DNA from: Verticillium longisporum | Taxonomy: Eukaryota > Ascomycota > Sordariomycetes > Glomerellales > Plectosphaerellaceae | DNA length: 64,000 bases | Assembly: GCA_019188255.1 (NCBI GenBank) | Contig: JAETXT010000002.1 | Span: 3,162,001-3,226,000, forward strand | Direction of reading: 5' to 3' | Part shown: positions 22,600 through 35,122 of the stretch, piece after piece | Position numbering within the stretch: position 1 is the stretch's first letter | How the letters are laid out: each line of letters starts with the position of its first letter | Notes under the pieces: generated by a model | What the model was told of the DNA's origin: nothing | Databases searched by the model: none | The model's input: only the letters and a program-made list of their open reading frames with translations | Position numbers and translations under genes: made by a program

Positions 22600-25500
22600 C
22601 TAGAATAAGATTCGGAGTAGGAAATCCTATTTCTATAATAAAGGAGATTATTATTCTAATATTAATTAGGAGAATTACGTTCTATATTATCTTAATAGAT
22701 ACCCTATTCCTACTTTATATTAAGGATATAGACGATCTTAGAATCTATTTAGATAATATATATAATAAGCTAGTAAAGTATATTAAGGAGATCTAGGAGT
22801 ATACGCCTATTTTTTATAAATAGAGCTACTTATAGTTCTTCCTAGATACGAAGACTTATACTAGCTCCGGGATTATATATATAATAGGGATAGAGAGTAA
22901 TAGAGTAGTATTTCTAATAGAAGTAGAGCTCTAATATATTTATAAGCGGTTTAGTTACTTATTTATAAAGAAGCTATAGAACCTACTCTAGAGAGTAGAC
23001 TAGGATATAAATCGGGATACTCTAGAGCTAATAAACTACTTCTATTATTATTATTAGATTAAAGGGAAGTCTCCGTAACGCTTTAAGTTTACCCTAAAAT
23101 TAGATATCGACTTTAATTACGAGATTTTAGTTAATATTATATACTTAGATAGAAAGCCCGTTCTTTATATAATCAATATAAGTATAGGATTCTAGTCCGT
23201 AACTTTTATTCTTAATTTTATAGCTCGTATAATATAGGAAGCTCTTAAGAAGTACTAGTTAGATATATACCTTAGGCCTCTAGACGTTATAACTATTAAT
23301 ATTAGAACGAACTTTACCTCTATAGAGTTTAGGGTAGAAGTACGCCTCCTAGGTATAACCTACTATTAGATCCCTATAAAGGCCTATTAATTAATTAGTA
23401 AGGTTAAGAGCTATTATAAGCCGATATATAGAGCGTATAAGATCTTAAAGGTAGAGTCTTATAATATAAGCCTAGAATCGCTACTTTAAGGAGCTATAAA
23501 GGTAATAAACGATATTACTAGGCCTAATAGATTAATATTTATATTATTTATATTCAGGGTAATACCTAGGATTACTACTAACTTAGCGCCTACTACGACC
23601 TAGGCGTAGCGTACTAAAGCAGTTAATAAAGCGATAGTAGAGCTTCAGCGAATAGTCGCTAAGCGGAAAGTTAATAATACTCTTAATACCTATAATAGAC
23701 TAGATATTAAATAGTTATTATTAAGATCGCTAGAGCTAGGAAGCGACGTTCTTATATTCTAAGAGCGGGAGAAATAGACTAATCCCTATAAGGTTATATT
23801 AGTTTCTAATATAGTAATTATAGTTAAAATAATTAATAGCCTAATAGAGTTTAGAGGAATATATATTAAGCTATATAATAGATTACTAGATTAATAGGCT
23901 AGGGAAATAATAGTAATTCGAACTCTAGAGACCCTAGAACTATTTAAGTATTTAGAGCTAATTCTATTATAATAATATAGAAGACCTAGGAAGTTAATAA
24001 ATATTATAAATCTATTATAGGCGGCTTTTATAGATCGTAAGAGTAGTATAATTAGGACTTTATAGATCGAGTATTAATTTATTATTAAAAGGGAATAATA
24101 GGGGTACGACTTAGCTATTTAATTATATAATAAAAGTAGAATAACGACCCCTAGGAAGCTATTTAAATAGTCCGATTAGGAGGAAATCGATTTACTCCTA
24201 ATAATTAGAATAATCGTACCGATTAGGAGATCCGCATTTCCTAATATTAAGATCTTTAAATACTAGCTTATAAGAGAAATAAAAGGCCTCCCTTAAGCCC
24301 TATATAAGAAATTAAGACTAGTAATTTAGGGATATAATAACTAGGAGAAGATAACCCTATTAATATAATTGCCTACGATTATATACTATAGCTAACGATT
24401 AATCCTAGCGATTACCCTAATACTATAGTAACGTAGCTATTAATTAATACTCTATAATATTAATTAAGCCTATACTTAGAGCGCTATAGATCTATTATAT
24501 AACGTTCTCCTATATATTCCTAAAGAGCTATAGTATAGATACCTTAACGGAATCGTCTTCTATATTATAAAGCCGCTCTATAGTATCGTAGAGTTAGGTC
24601 TCTATTAGTTTATAACCTATTAGCGCTATTATAGAGAGCGCCTAAATGCTATTCTAATAGGCTACGATCTATATTTACTTCTAACTAGAGCTAGAGAGAG
24701 CTTTAGACTAATCGGAATATAGGTTAATAATACCCTTAACCTCGGAGAGCCCGTATTTATATAAAAGGAATAAATAGAGCTCGAAAGCGCTAGCTTCTAA
24801 GTAAAGCCTACTTCCGTTCTTAATATAGGATCTAATAGCGTCTTTAATAACTATATTATTAAAATTAGAACTAAAGATCTTACAATTTAATAGAAAGGCT
24901 AAAGTAATCGCCTAGAGCTAGTAACTCTAGGGATAGCGAGCTTAGAATAGGAATATATTACTTAGAGAGCTCGTAATGCCTATATTACTTTAACCTATTA
25001 ACTAGAGGTAGCCTTCGATTTCTCTATTATAGCCTAAGCTAAGAACTTATAGGAGGACGACTTTAAATAGCTTAATAAATATATATAATAGTAGATCGCT
25101 AATATAAGCTATAGCCTGAATTATATACGCCTAGATCTCTTAATAGCCTAACTTTACGTATTTATTAATAATTCCTTCGCTAATAATAAGGACCTAAGTT
25201 TATAGATTAGATTCGTTATCCTCCTTAATAATAAACGTTCCTATAATTAGGAGAACGCCTTTATAGTATATAGTAATATCCTCTATTAATAATCTATTAA
25301 ATATAAATAGATTATATATTTAGTTCTAGCTAGCGAGATCTATAGGATAGTTAATAGCTTCGATATAGTTTATATCCTTAAATAGACGCTCTAAGAAATC
25401 TATAAACGCTTAGAACTACTACTCCTATAAATAGTTATCTATATTAATAGCTACTCGCTCTACTAATACTTAATTTAACTAAATATAATAATAGAGAAAC

Positions 25501-25650
25501 GCTTAATAATAGATCTTATAATATTATAATAAAGCTATAAAGAATATAAAGTCGACGAAATTCGTTAGATCGCTAGAAGCGATAACCCTATAGATTTAAT
25601 AATTAAGGGAATACTAAACTAAATACTAGAAGCGCTAATAAGCTCTAACG
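22600..25650 (+). pseudogene. Copia pol polyprotein remnant (PR-IN-RT-RH)
   Basis: Reading through RIP stops on the plus strand, I recognise the protease/spacer region (about 22.63-22.86 kb), the HHCC zinc-binding pre-integrase (22.9-23.09 kb), the integrase core (about 23.1-23.47 kb; a DxGTNF-like and an E-containing helix), reverse transcriptase with a KPLYxIxExGxxW block and a (Q/V)DDT catalytic site (about 24.45-24.75 kb), and RNase H with an RxxDI/IRWID-like end (25.34-25.64 kb). Many Gln and Trp codons are stops. Boundaries are approximate. Confidence 0.75.
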
Positions 25651-26520
25651 AAGTTATAATTAGGATTAAAGGATAAATTAAATATTAAGAAAAGAATAAT
25701 TAAGGGGTAAAGGTAATTAATATTAATAAAAATATAGTAAAGCCTAAAAATGAGTACCCTAGAAGTAAAAACGACGATTCTACGATTAGTAAAATAGTAA
25801 AGTAATTACTCTATAAAGCGGACTAGGCCTCGGAATCCGAAGAATCCGAGTTTAATTATTCTAGTAAATCCTATTAGAAATAGTTAAAGAGCTATAGAGC
25901 TATGGCCTACCTAGCCGCCTTACGGTTAGTATTATAAAGACTATTGAGGTCCTTATTAGGGTTATTACCCCCCTTCGCCTCCTCCTCCTTAATAATCGTT
26001 AATATACCCTTTATAATAGTATACTACTTCTCTATATCCTATATCCCCTATTAACTAATTATATAATTAAATAATTAGGGAAATAATAAAGAAGAGAGCT
26101 TACTAGCTTATTATTCTTATCCTAGGTAGCTAAAAACTTTATAATAGGCTTAAACGCCCTAATTAGATTATAGATAATAATCGTTAAAGCTATAGATATT
26201 AGAAAATAGAGATTACGGAAGCTTATATTAGTTTATAAGAGTACCCGGAGGTATACTTATAGTAACGGGAACCCTTAGGCTCTAAATCGTAGTATATACT
26301 ATTAACGCTAGTTTTAGTTTACTTACTAGTAAAATAAGACTTTAAATACCTTAAATAGGGGACTTTACGAATATTACTATATATATATACTATATCCTAG
26401 ATTAATAGCTCCTACGATTAATATTAACTAAGTTCTTATACTTCGCCGCTCTCTTAGCGGGAGGGGTAATAAGCGTAGGGGTTTTACGCTTAAGCGGCAT
26501 TATCGAGGCTAGGAAGAGAG

Positions 26521-26542
26521 AAAGAGGGAGAGAGAGAGAGTA
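26521..26542. repeat. (GA)n microsatellite
   Basis: A short AG-repeat run between the RNase H region and the 3' LTR of the copia element. Confidence 0.7.
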
Positions 26543-27265
26543 GTAAAAAGGGGGATTTACTAATTATTAGAGCTCTAAAATAGTAGATTAAGCTAGCTAA
26601 TCTAAAAATAAAGAAATCGATATAGGGAGAGGGAAAAGTAAATAAAATAGAATTACTATAACTTACTAACTAGATATATAGATCTATAGAGTATAGTATT
26701 TACTAGATTAGCTAAATAGGACCTATTAATTCTATTTAGGTAGTTTAATTCTATTATTCTCTTTTAAAAGCGGTTTAATTCTATTATTCTAATAGGAAAG
26801 CTAATAAAGGAGAATAATAATTATTCTTTTACCTTCTATTAATATACTAGTAATTTAGAAGTATTAAGAGTATATATTTAGCTATTATAAGAGCACTATT
26901 TAATTACTTATTATACTATTAGATTATTATTTATTTCCTTTATTAAAGGGATTTTATTACTTATACCTATTATTTAAATTATTATTTAATTTATTTCCTT
27001 AGAGAGCTATTTATAGGCAATTCTATTACTCTAAGGTATTAGGAATTAGGGACCTAATACTTATAGGAATAGTAGGATTAAGCTACGTTTTCCTTATCCT
27101 ATTTATTATTCTCCTATTATTAATTATTTACTTTAAGGCTAGAAGAGTAGATCTAATATATTGAAGATTAGAGATTAGAAGCGTATTAGAGCGGCTATCG
27201 ACCCTAGCAATAGCTCTTAATATTAGTTCTTATAGCTATTCTATCTATAAAGAAAAGAGAGCTAG

Positions 27266-27552
27266 TATTAAATTAATATTAGGGGATTCCCTAGGGTAGT
27301 AATCTCGGTAGGGGATTACCGATATAATAATTACCGTAGCTAGGATTTATAGCTCTTAGGAGTACGTAAATTATAGCTTACGTAATTAGTAAATTAAATA
27401 GATATATCTAACTTATATAGGTAGTAGTAATTCAGAGAGAGATTATTAACTATATTATAAGACTTATATTACCTACCCTACTTATTTAGAGCTCTTAGGC
27501 ATAGCTAAAGCAATGAAACGGGGTTTATATAAGTAGTAAAGCCCTCTTAATA
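27266..27552 (+). repeat. 3' LTR of the copia element
   Basis: Matches the 5' LTR over its full 287 bp with transitions only, and is followed directly by the TTATC target duplication. Confidence 0.9.
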
Positions 27553-30500
27553 TTATCCTTTATAATATATTATAGGATTTAATTACTATATAGGTTAAGA
27601 TTCTATAATATAAAGTAAATAGTCGATAAAGTTAATAGTTTATTTAGGATAATAGGGTTTATATTCCTATTATATAAATAAGGAAATAATAAGAAAATTA
27701 CGAGAGAACTTTAATAGATTATTTTAATATTTTAAAGAAATTAATATAGAATTTTTAGTTTAGTATTTAATAATCCTAATTATTATATTCTTATTAATAA
27801 TTTATAAATACTCTTCTTCTAGCTAATTAAGAATAATTACTAGATTTCTCTAAAATAGATAAATAAGAGAATATTAATATCTTCTAAACTTTATTTATAT
27901 TTAATAGAAAGGAGGAGATCCTTAAATAAATAACTAGGATACTAGGATATACTAATTAAATAGCTAATACTAATTTCGGATAAAATACTTATAGCTTAAG
28001 AAGTTATTATATTATTATTATAATTAATAATACCCTTATAAGCTAGAATATAAAACTAAAATACTAAATTATAGATAATAAAGTTAAATTTAAATTACTC
28101 TTTATATATTTTTAAGATAGCTAGTTAAGAGTTTATAAGAAATTAAAAGAAATAGCTTAATATCTATATTAAGTTTAAATTAATTAATATTAAAGCGATT
28201 CTAAAAATTCTAGACTAAAAGGCCTAAAGCTAGAGTCTCTAATATAAGGTAGTATTATAAATATATTAGATATATAATTCTATATTTAAGATATAGAGAC
28301 TATTATCTTAAAGAGTATATTCTATTATAAAGATTAAAGCTAAGAAGTCTAGGGGCTTAGTAATTATTAATTAATAGATTACTTATTAGATATAAGAGAT
28401 AGAAACTCTATATTATATAATAGATCTATTATATAGGTTATATAGAAGACTTTAGCTAGTTCTATTTAATATTATAAGAAAATATTCTCTAAATTAGAAA
28501 TAGAATCTTTATCCTAGAATATATCTAGAAAGGAAATTAGGATAAGCTCTTTAAAATAAACTATAAATATAAAGTAAGCTTTAATATTCTTAAAAGAAAG
28601 AAAGGCCCTCTATAGAGAATAGATATAGCGATTAAAACTCTATATATATTCGAAGTTAATAGCTATTAAGATAATATAGAATATATCCTTTATAAGAGCT
28701 ATTAAGCTTAAATAAGAATCCTATTAATAGTACTAGAAAGTAAATATAGATTTACTATATTATAATCCTAATAGAATTAATAAACTATTATAAAATAGAT
28801 ATATTAATAAGAATAAAATATAATAAAATAATTTATATAAATTAAGGAATTCTTAGATTCTTCTTTCTATATAATCTTCTATAGACCCGATAATTTAGCG
28901 CTCCTATTATATATTTAGCTTAATTTAATATAGGATATATAAAAGCTATACCTTTATTAGGCTTATATTATTAAGGATATATATAATACTACTTAGCTAG
29001 AATATATCTATAATCTATTTATATTCGAGGCGCTTATTAAAATCGGCCTCGAGCTCTAAATAATATAAATAATAGAGATCTCTAAAATACTTAATAGTTT
29101 AAAGTTAGAAATCTCTATTAAAGTAGCTAGAATCTATATTAAAAAACTTATTCTATTATTAGAATCGCTAATCGTTATAAGAAAATAGTAAAAGGGATAG
29201 TAGAATAGCTATAATAAATAAGTTAATATTCCTATTAATCTATATTAATAAGATATATTTATTTAATTTCTCTTTTATAGCTTAGACTCCTTTATAGAGA
29301 GGCTCTATTTAGGGCTTACTTTAATTTAAGAGCCTCTTAACCCTAGAAAGATAACGATTAAGAATTAAATAAGGTTTAATAAGATTCTAAGATACCCTAA
29401 TTTCTTATAAACTAAGCTTATAAATTAAATATATAAAAGGCTTTATAATATTAATTATAAAGCTAATCTAGCGCTAGGATTCCGTATTTAATTATAGGAA
29501 GGGGTCGAGTTTATAGTCCTAGGTAATATATTAATTAATTACCTCTTTAAGTTTCTAAGCTCGCCCGAGTATATAATATATAGAGCTCTAGCGGGTTTTA
29601 ATATTTTAAATTAAATTAAAAGGTTTAGGATAGCTAAGCTCCTTTTAAATATATAGAAAGAAAAGAGATCTCTTCGTACTACGATTAATATAAATTAATA
29701 ATAAGCGAATCTATATAGATTAATAGAGGCGGCTATTATATTAATTATTATATATAATTTAGATAGTATCTCGTATTATTAAGGATAAAGGTATTTAAGT
29801 TTCTTTATTTACCCCCTTATATTTAATAGAGGGTTCCTTAATTCCTATCTTAAATAGAAGATCCTATAAATAGAGCTAGATAATATATAAAATATATCGA
29901 ATAGTCTAGACCTTATATTAAATAAAGGCTAATAGAAGTACTATATTTAATTTATAAAGTCTTTTATTAAATAATAATTTAACCTTTTCTCTTAATATAA
30001 ACGATCTATTATTACCTATAATACTATAGATCTATATTATTATATTATTATTAATAAGGGTATCTATAATAAGGATATTTATAATATCTCTAGAATATTA
30101 ACTATTTATATCGATAATATTAAGAATAAGATAGTACCTTTAAAAGGTATTATCGATTTAATATATAATAATCCTTAATAGGGAATAGCTAAGCTAAGGT
30201 ATAAATTAAGAATCGATAGTAATAGAAATATATTAACCTACTAGGATATAGCTTATACTATATTTAGTAATCTCTCGCGATCGATCCTTAAATTATAGAT
30301 AGAGCATTTTCGGGCTTAATAGCTAATAGCTTACGTTTTAAAGCCTATATACTTCGAGGAGGTTATAAAAATCTAGATTAGAAACTATATTAAATAGAAG
30401 AGCTATAGAAGTGATATAATTAATAAATATAAGCTTAATATATAAATATTAAATAAATAGTACTATATTCTAATAATAGTTATTATATAATTATTATATT

Positions 30501-32678
30501 TAGCTCTATATATATACTATTCTTATAATATCTAGATTTATACCTTTATTATTACTCCGATTAGATCTATTCTAATAAGCCTTTAAATTAAAATAGTATT
30601 AAAGAGCTAAAGTCCTTATAATAGACCCTTTTAGAAGATTTAAGTATTCTATAATAATTAAGTAAATTTAATAAATAATTTATAGCTCCCCCTTTAATAC
30701 TATTATATTAATATAGAAATATATCTATATTATAGTTTAATAAATACGAATATTAATAAATAGCTTATAAAGGTTTAAAGGTCTATTACTTTATTAAACT
30801 CTATATTAAAACTATAATAATAATTCGAATTAATTATACTATACCTCTTATTTTTCGCTAAAATAAATATATATATCGATCTAATAATAGCTTAATAAAT
30901 ATACTAGTCTATATATAATAATTAATATATTAGAGGAGGCTTAATATAATAGGCTCGATAATAGATCTAGAAGGATATTAAAGACCTAACTTCTAAATAT
31001 ATTAGAGCCTATTTTATAATTTAATAAATATCTTTAAATAAAAATTATTAAATTTTATTAAATAAATATAGAAATAAATATAGATTTAGGAGATTATATT
31101 CTATTATATAATAAAATGCCCCTTTATCCTAGGACCTATCTCCTTAATTTAATACTTTAAATTCTCCTTTTCTACTATTATTTATTCTTTCGCTATACTA
31201 CGCCTTTCTACTCCGATTACTTCGCTAATAAGATCTCTTATTAATCTAGAAACCGAGGTACTAGAGACTCCTACTCTATCTATCCTATTATTAATCCTTA
31301 ATAGTACTTTAGCTTATTTAAATTAAGCTATTAATTAAAGAGATAAAGTAGAGCTACCCCCTTTCCTTAGGCTAAGGTAATCTCTTCCTAGGTAAAGGTA
31401 CCCCTAATCGATTATCTAGATAGGATTTAGGCTATTACCCTAGCCCTAGACCGAAGATTAATAGAAGAAGCTTCCTTAATATTATCGGATTACTTTAAAA
31501 TAATTAAAAAGTTAATAAATTCTATCTATAAAATGTAAATTAAAGTAATAAAATAGAAGTAAATCTTAAATAGCTTAATATATATCTATATTATAATTAA
31601 AAATTTAATTAATATAATTATTAAAAGGCTATAATAATTAATTAAACTTCTAATTTCTAAAAACGTATTTATATAGCTTATTCGTAAGATTATATAGGAT
31701 CTTAAAAATAGGAATAAATTTCGAATATAATTAATAGCTATTCTTACTTTCTAGGAAGTTATAGAAGCTTAAATAATTATAATATTTATAGTTATATATC
31801 TAGGGGTAATATATATTAAGTATATTATAATAATAAAATAAAATATTACTCTTATTTAGGAAATAATATTTATATTTAGCTTATAAATATAATAATCCTA
31901 TAATAGCTATATACTTTAGCCCTATAGCTATAGCTTAATTTACCCTATTCCCTAAGAATCTATTAATTAATAGACTATATTTATCTAGAGCTTTATATTA
32001 AGGGCTATAATTTTAATAATATACTTAATATAGTATTAATCTTTAATTATAATAATTTAATAATTAATATAAATAATACCTTTAATATAAGCTATAATAA
32101 TTAATATTATTATAGATATATTAATAGGGCTAGATAACGTACTCTATATTATTATTACGATCTACTATTTAATAGCATCCTAGATTATATAGAGGGCCTC
32201 CTTTCTAAAACGTATATTAGCTAAACTAAGCTCGGACTAAGCGATCTTATAAACTAAGTAATAGAAAGGGGCCTTAGGAATAACTAGGCTAGGGTTCTTC
32301 TAATAATAAATAATCTCTTATTACTATCTCTCTAGAAACGGTTATTATAAAGCTATTATATTAGAATAAATAACTTATAACGATCTTAATAGCGTATCTA
32401 GCCTAGCTTAGTAGTAATATAGAAAGCTCTTTTTATTATAGGGATATAGCGTATATTAACGGTTTCGCTTCTTAGCTTAGCTATTACTATTATTTTCTTT
32501 AGAGTAGCTCTATACTTAGGGCTTATACTTTAACTAGGTATAGTCTTATTAACGGTAATAGCTCTATAAGCCCTAATAGTAGGGGCCTTTCTAATAGCTA
32601 ATTTAGCTAGATAATATAATTATTATATAAATTATTATATAAGGATTACTAGATAAAACTTATATAATATATTTATAA

Positions 32679-32759
32679 TAATTATTATTATTACTATTAT
32701 TATTATTATAGCTATTACTATTATTACTATTATTATTATTATTATTATAATTATTATTA
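32679..32759. repeat. (ATT)n microsatellite, imperfect
   Basis: About 80 bp of ATT/ACT repeats within the AT-rich island. Confidence 0.75.
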
Positions 32760-33034
32760 ATTTATTAAAGTTTAATTTAATTATAATTATTAAGTTTATT
32801 TATTCTTAAATTCTAATCTAAATAATAATTTAAATATTTAAATAATTTATACTTTATATTCCTTCCTTCTATTATTAAACTACTTTCTAGGAAGGAATAT
32901 AGGTTTATTAGATAGTATTCCCTAGACTCTATAATAGCCTATATTATTAGTTATTCGTAAGCTCTTTCTTTATTTATATCGATTTCCTAGGTCTCTAGTA
33001 TTACTTACTAAGCCTATTTCTAAATTCGTCTTTC

Positions 33035-33487
33035 TGTTACGACCTGGCAGCTTCCGAAGGGGGAACACTGTCAGAGGGTTGGGGTTGCTGTTTGCAGAAG
33101 CTTAGGTTGTGACTCTGAGACGATGTGGTGTCGTAAGGCGTTGCGCACTCGTTACAATGGATACAAGGTAAGACTTAGATTGATCACTGTCGTGAGAAAG
33201 AATGTATCTACAAGTCCAGAATGTCCGTCCTTATATACCTGCCATCCTGTCCTTGTTGTGTTAGGTGGTGAGCTCATGTTGGATGGCTCACTGTTATGTC
33301 GTGATCCTGTTATGTTGGATCACGGCTCACGGCGATCCAGGCATAACAGTGATCCTTAGCCCTGGATCACTGTTCCTGGTGATCCCGTCACGTGACCTAG
33401 CCTTGGCGAGCCTTATCTTATCAGTGACCCTGGATCCTCTGACGTGGGGCTTGTCTGCGGCCGGTTGTTCGACCCGTGCTCGTTACA
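33035..33487. mobile_element. Unmutated solo LTR (gypsy-type family)
   Basis: A 453-bp GC-normal insert with ends TGTTACGA...TCGTTACA (imperfect inverted TG...CA termini) is flanked by a perfect CTTTC duplication (33030-33034, 33488-33492). It sits in saturated RIP sequence but keeps its CpA and TpG dinucleotides. Its first ~250 bp align with the mutated copy at 34.65 kb. No internal element accompanies it, so it is a solo LTR left by recombination. It interrupts the antisense gypsy remnant. Two short open frames inside it are not genes. Confidence 0.88.
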
Positions 33488-33889
33488 CTTTCCTTCTTAG
33501 TAGTAATTATTATAGCTAGGGTTCTTTATCCTATAAGTACCCTAAGGAACTATCTATTCTATTCCTTATTATCTTTATAGGTTAGGTAATCGTCCTAGTA
33601 ATAGAAGGTCTAGTTAGTTTTAGTATAGTTCTAGTATTAAATATAGTTAAGCTATTATTTATTTATAGGTTTCTAGGGTTTCTTAGGTTACTAGTATTCT
33701 CGAGCTATATACCCGTTTTTACTATAATTATAGTATTTTATATCTTTAAGATCCTTTAATTTACTATATCTAATATTATCGAGCTCTATAGGTCCTATAT
33801 AGGTAATCTATCCCTAAGCTATATTAATATAGGGTTTATTATATTAATATTTACGTCCTTAATTAGAATAATAATAGGGGATATATAAG

Positions 33890-34450
33890 TTCTAGGGTCT
33901 AATAGCGGGCTTTCGTCCCTTTTCTATCTTTCGTTTATATTAGCGATCGTCTATCTTAATAGCTATAGCGATATACTCGATAAAGGTTTTAGGTCTATCT
34001 TCCTAGATAAGGTCGTCCTTAATAGCGTCTTTAAGTCCTTTATAGAAACGGGCTATAAGAGCGGACTTAATCTAATTAAATCGATTAGCTAAGAATCGAA
34101 ACTCTATAACGTACTTAATAGCTAGCCCGGTCTATTTAAGCTAAAGGATTTTTCTTTCGTTTTATCGTTCCTCGTCTACGTCCCTAAACGCTCCTTTAAT
34201 AGCTTCTTCGAATATATTTATATTTATATAGATATCCTAGGTAGCCTACTTTATATCTTCTTTCTTAGTATAAATAGAATAGTCCTTAATAAAGGGTTCG
34301 AATTAGTATAAAGCGTCCCCTTTAAGGTAAGAGGAGGCGTTAGCGACCTTCTCGCCCTAGTACTTAAGTTAGCCCTTATTAGCTTTATAGTACTAGCGTA
34401 CCTAGATAATAAAAGACTAAAGTGCCCTAGGGTTACCGTTAAATAATTAA
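33890..34450 (-). pseudogene. Ty3/gypsy gag (retrotrans_gag) remnant
   Basis: On the minus strand, ignoring RIP stops, a region reads like the gypsy capsid domain: a Y(V)xEFRxLA-like helix followed by F(Y)KGLKDxIKDDL and a RPxTxxEYIAxAxxIDDR block. This fits a gypsy element reading right to left, whose 5' LTR would be the mutated LTR at 34.65-35.12 kb. Called by pattern only. Confidence 0.5.
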
Positions 34451-34647
34451 AGGGGAAGAGCCTTTATATTCGTTCCGCTTTAAAATTATTATATTAAGGC
34501 TCGGAGCTATTTATTCTCTAAACGGAGCTCCTAGATTATAGCGGCTAAGTTATTAGCGCTATTTCCGATACTATTAATAGATATTATTCTTATAGTAAGT
34601 ATTACTTAATATTATAAGGTAAACCTACTAAATAAGAGTAATTAAAA

Positions 34648-35122
34648 TATTATAACCTAGTAGCTTCCGAAGGGGGAATATTATTAGAGGGTTAGGGTTA
34701 TTATTTATAGAAGCTTAGGTTATAACTCTAAGACGATATAATATCGTAAAGCGTTACGTACTCGTTATAATAGATATAAAGTAAGACTTAGATTAATTAT
34801 TATCGTAAGAAAGAATATATCTATAAGTCTAGAATATCCGTCCTTATATACCTACTATCCTATCCTTATTATATTAGGTAGTAAGCTTATATTAGAGAGT
34901 TTACTAGTTAGTTATTAGTGATCTATAATATTAGGATCACGGTGTATTATCTTATAAGCCGTTCCCTAGCTTACTATAGCGTCCTTGGTAAGCCCGACGA
35001 CTTACCTTTTATATCTAAGTAAGCTATTACGTAATTTGCTAAGTAGGCCCGATTCTTATCTTATCGCGCTCCCTAATTGCGGGGTCGTCGATTCGCGGCC
35101 GCCCTGCTTCCTTAGTTATTAT
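34648..35122. repeat. RIP-mutated copy of the gypsy-type LTR
   Basis: The first ~250 bp correspond to the solo LTR at 33035, with nearly every CpA and TpG turned into TpA and other bases retained. After about 34,900 it diverges from that copy but is less mutated: CpA/TpG return and a GC-rich patch spans about 35,040-35,105. It lies next to the antisense gag remnant and is probably the 5' LTR of that element. The right end is approximate. Confidence 0.7.

Larger units (their letters stand above)
20040..27552 (+). mobile_element. Ty1/copia LTR retrotransposon, full length but RIP-inactivated
   Basis: Two direct 287-bp LTRs (20040-20326, 27266-27552) bound a 7.5-kb element flanked by a perfect 5-bp duplication TTATC (20035-20039, 27553-27557). 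LTR ends now read TA...TA, as expected if TG...CA was mutated. A purine tract (AAAGAAAAGAGAG) lies just before the 3' LTR. Allowing stops at former Gln/Trp codons, the plus strand reads in order protease, HHCC zinc finger, integrase, reverse transcriptase and RNase H. Integrase before RT defines the copia superfamily. It has interrupted an older repeat. It cannot encode functional proteins. Confidence 0.9.

Noticed and set aside
33123..33519. Two short open frames in the GC-normal insert
   Set aside because: They lie mostly inside the solo LTR (33035-33487) and have no protein-like features.
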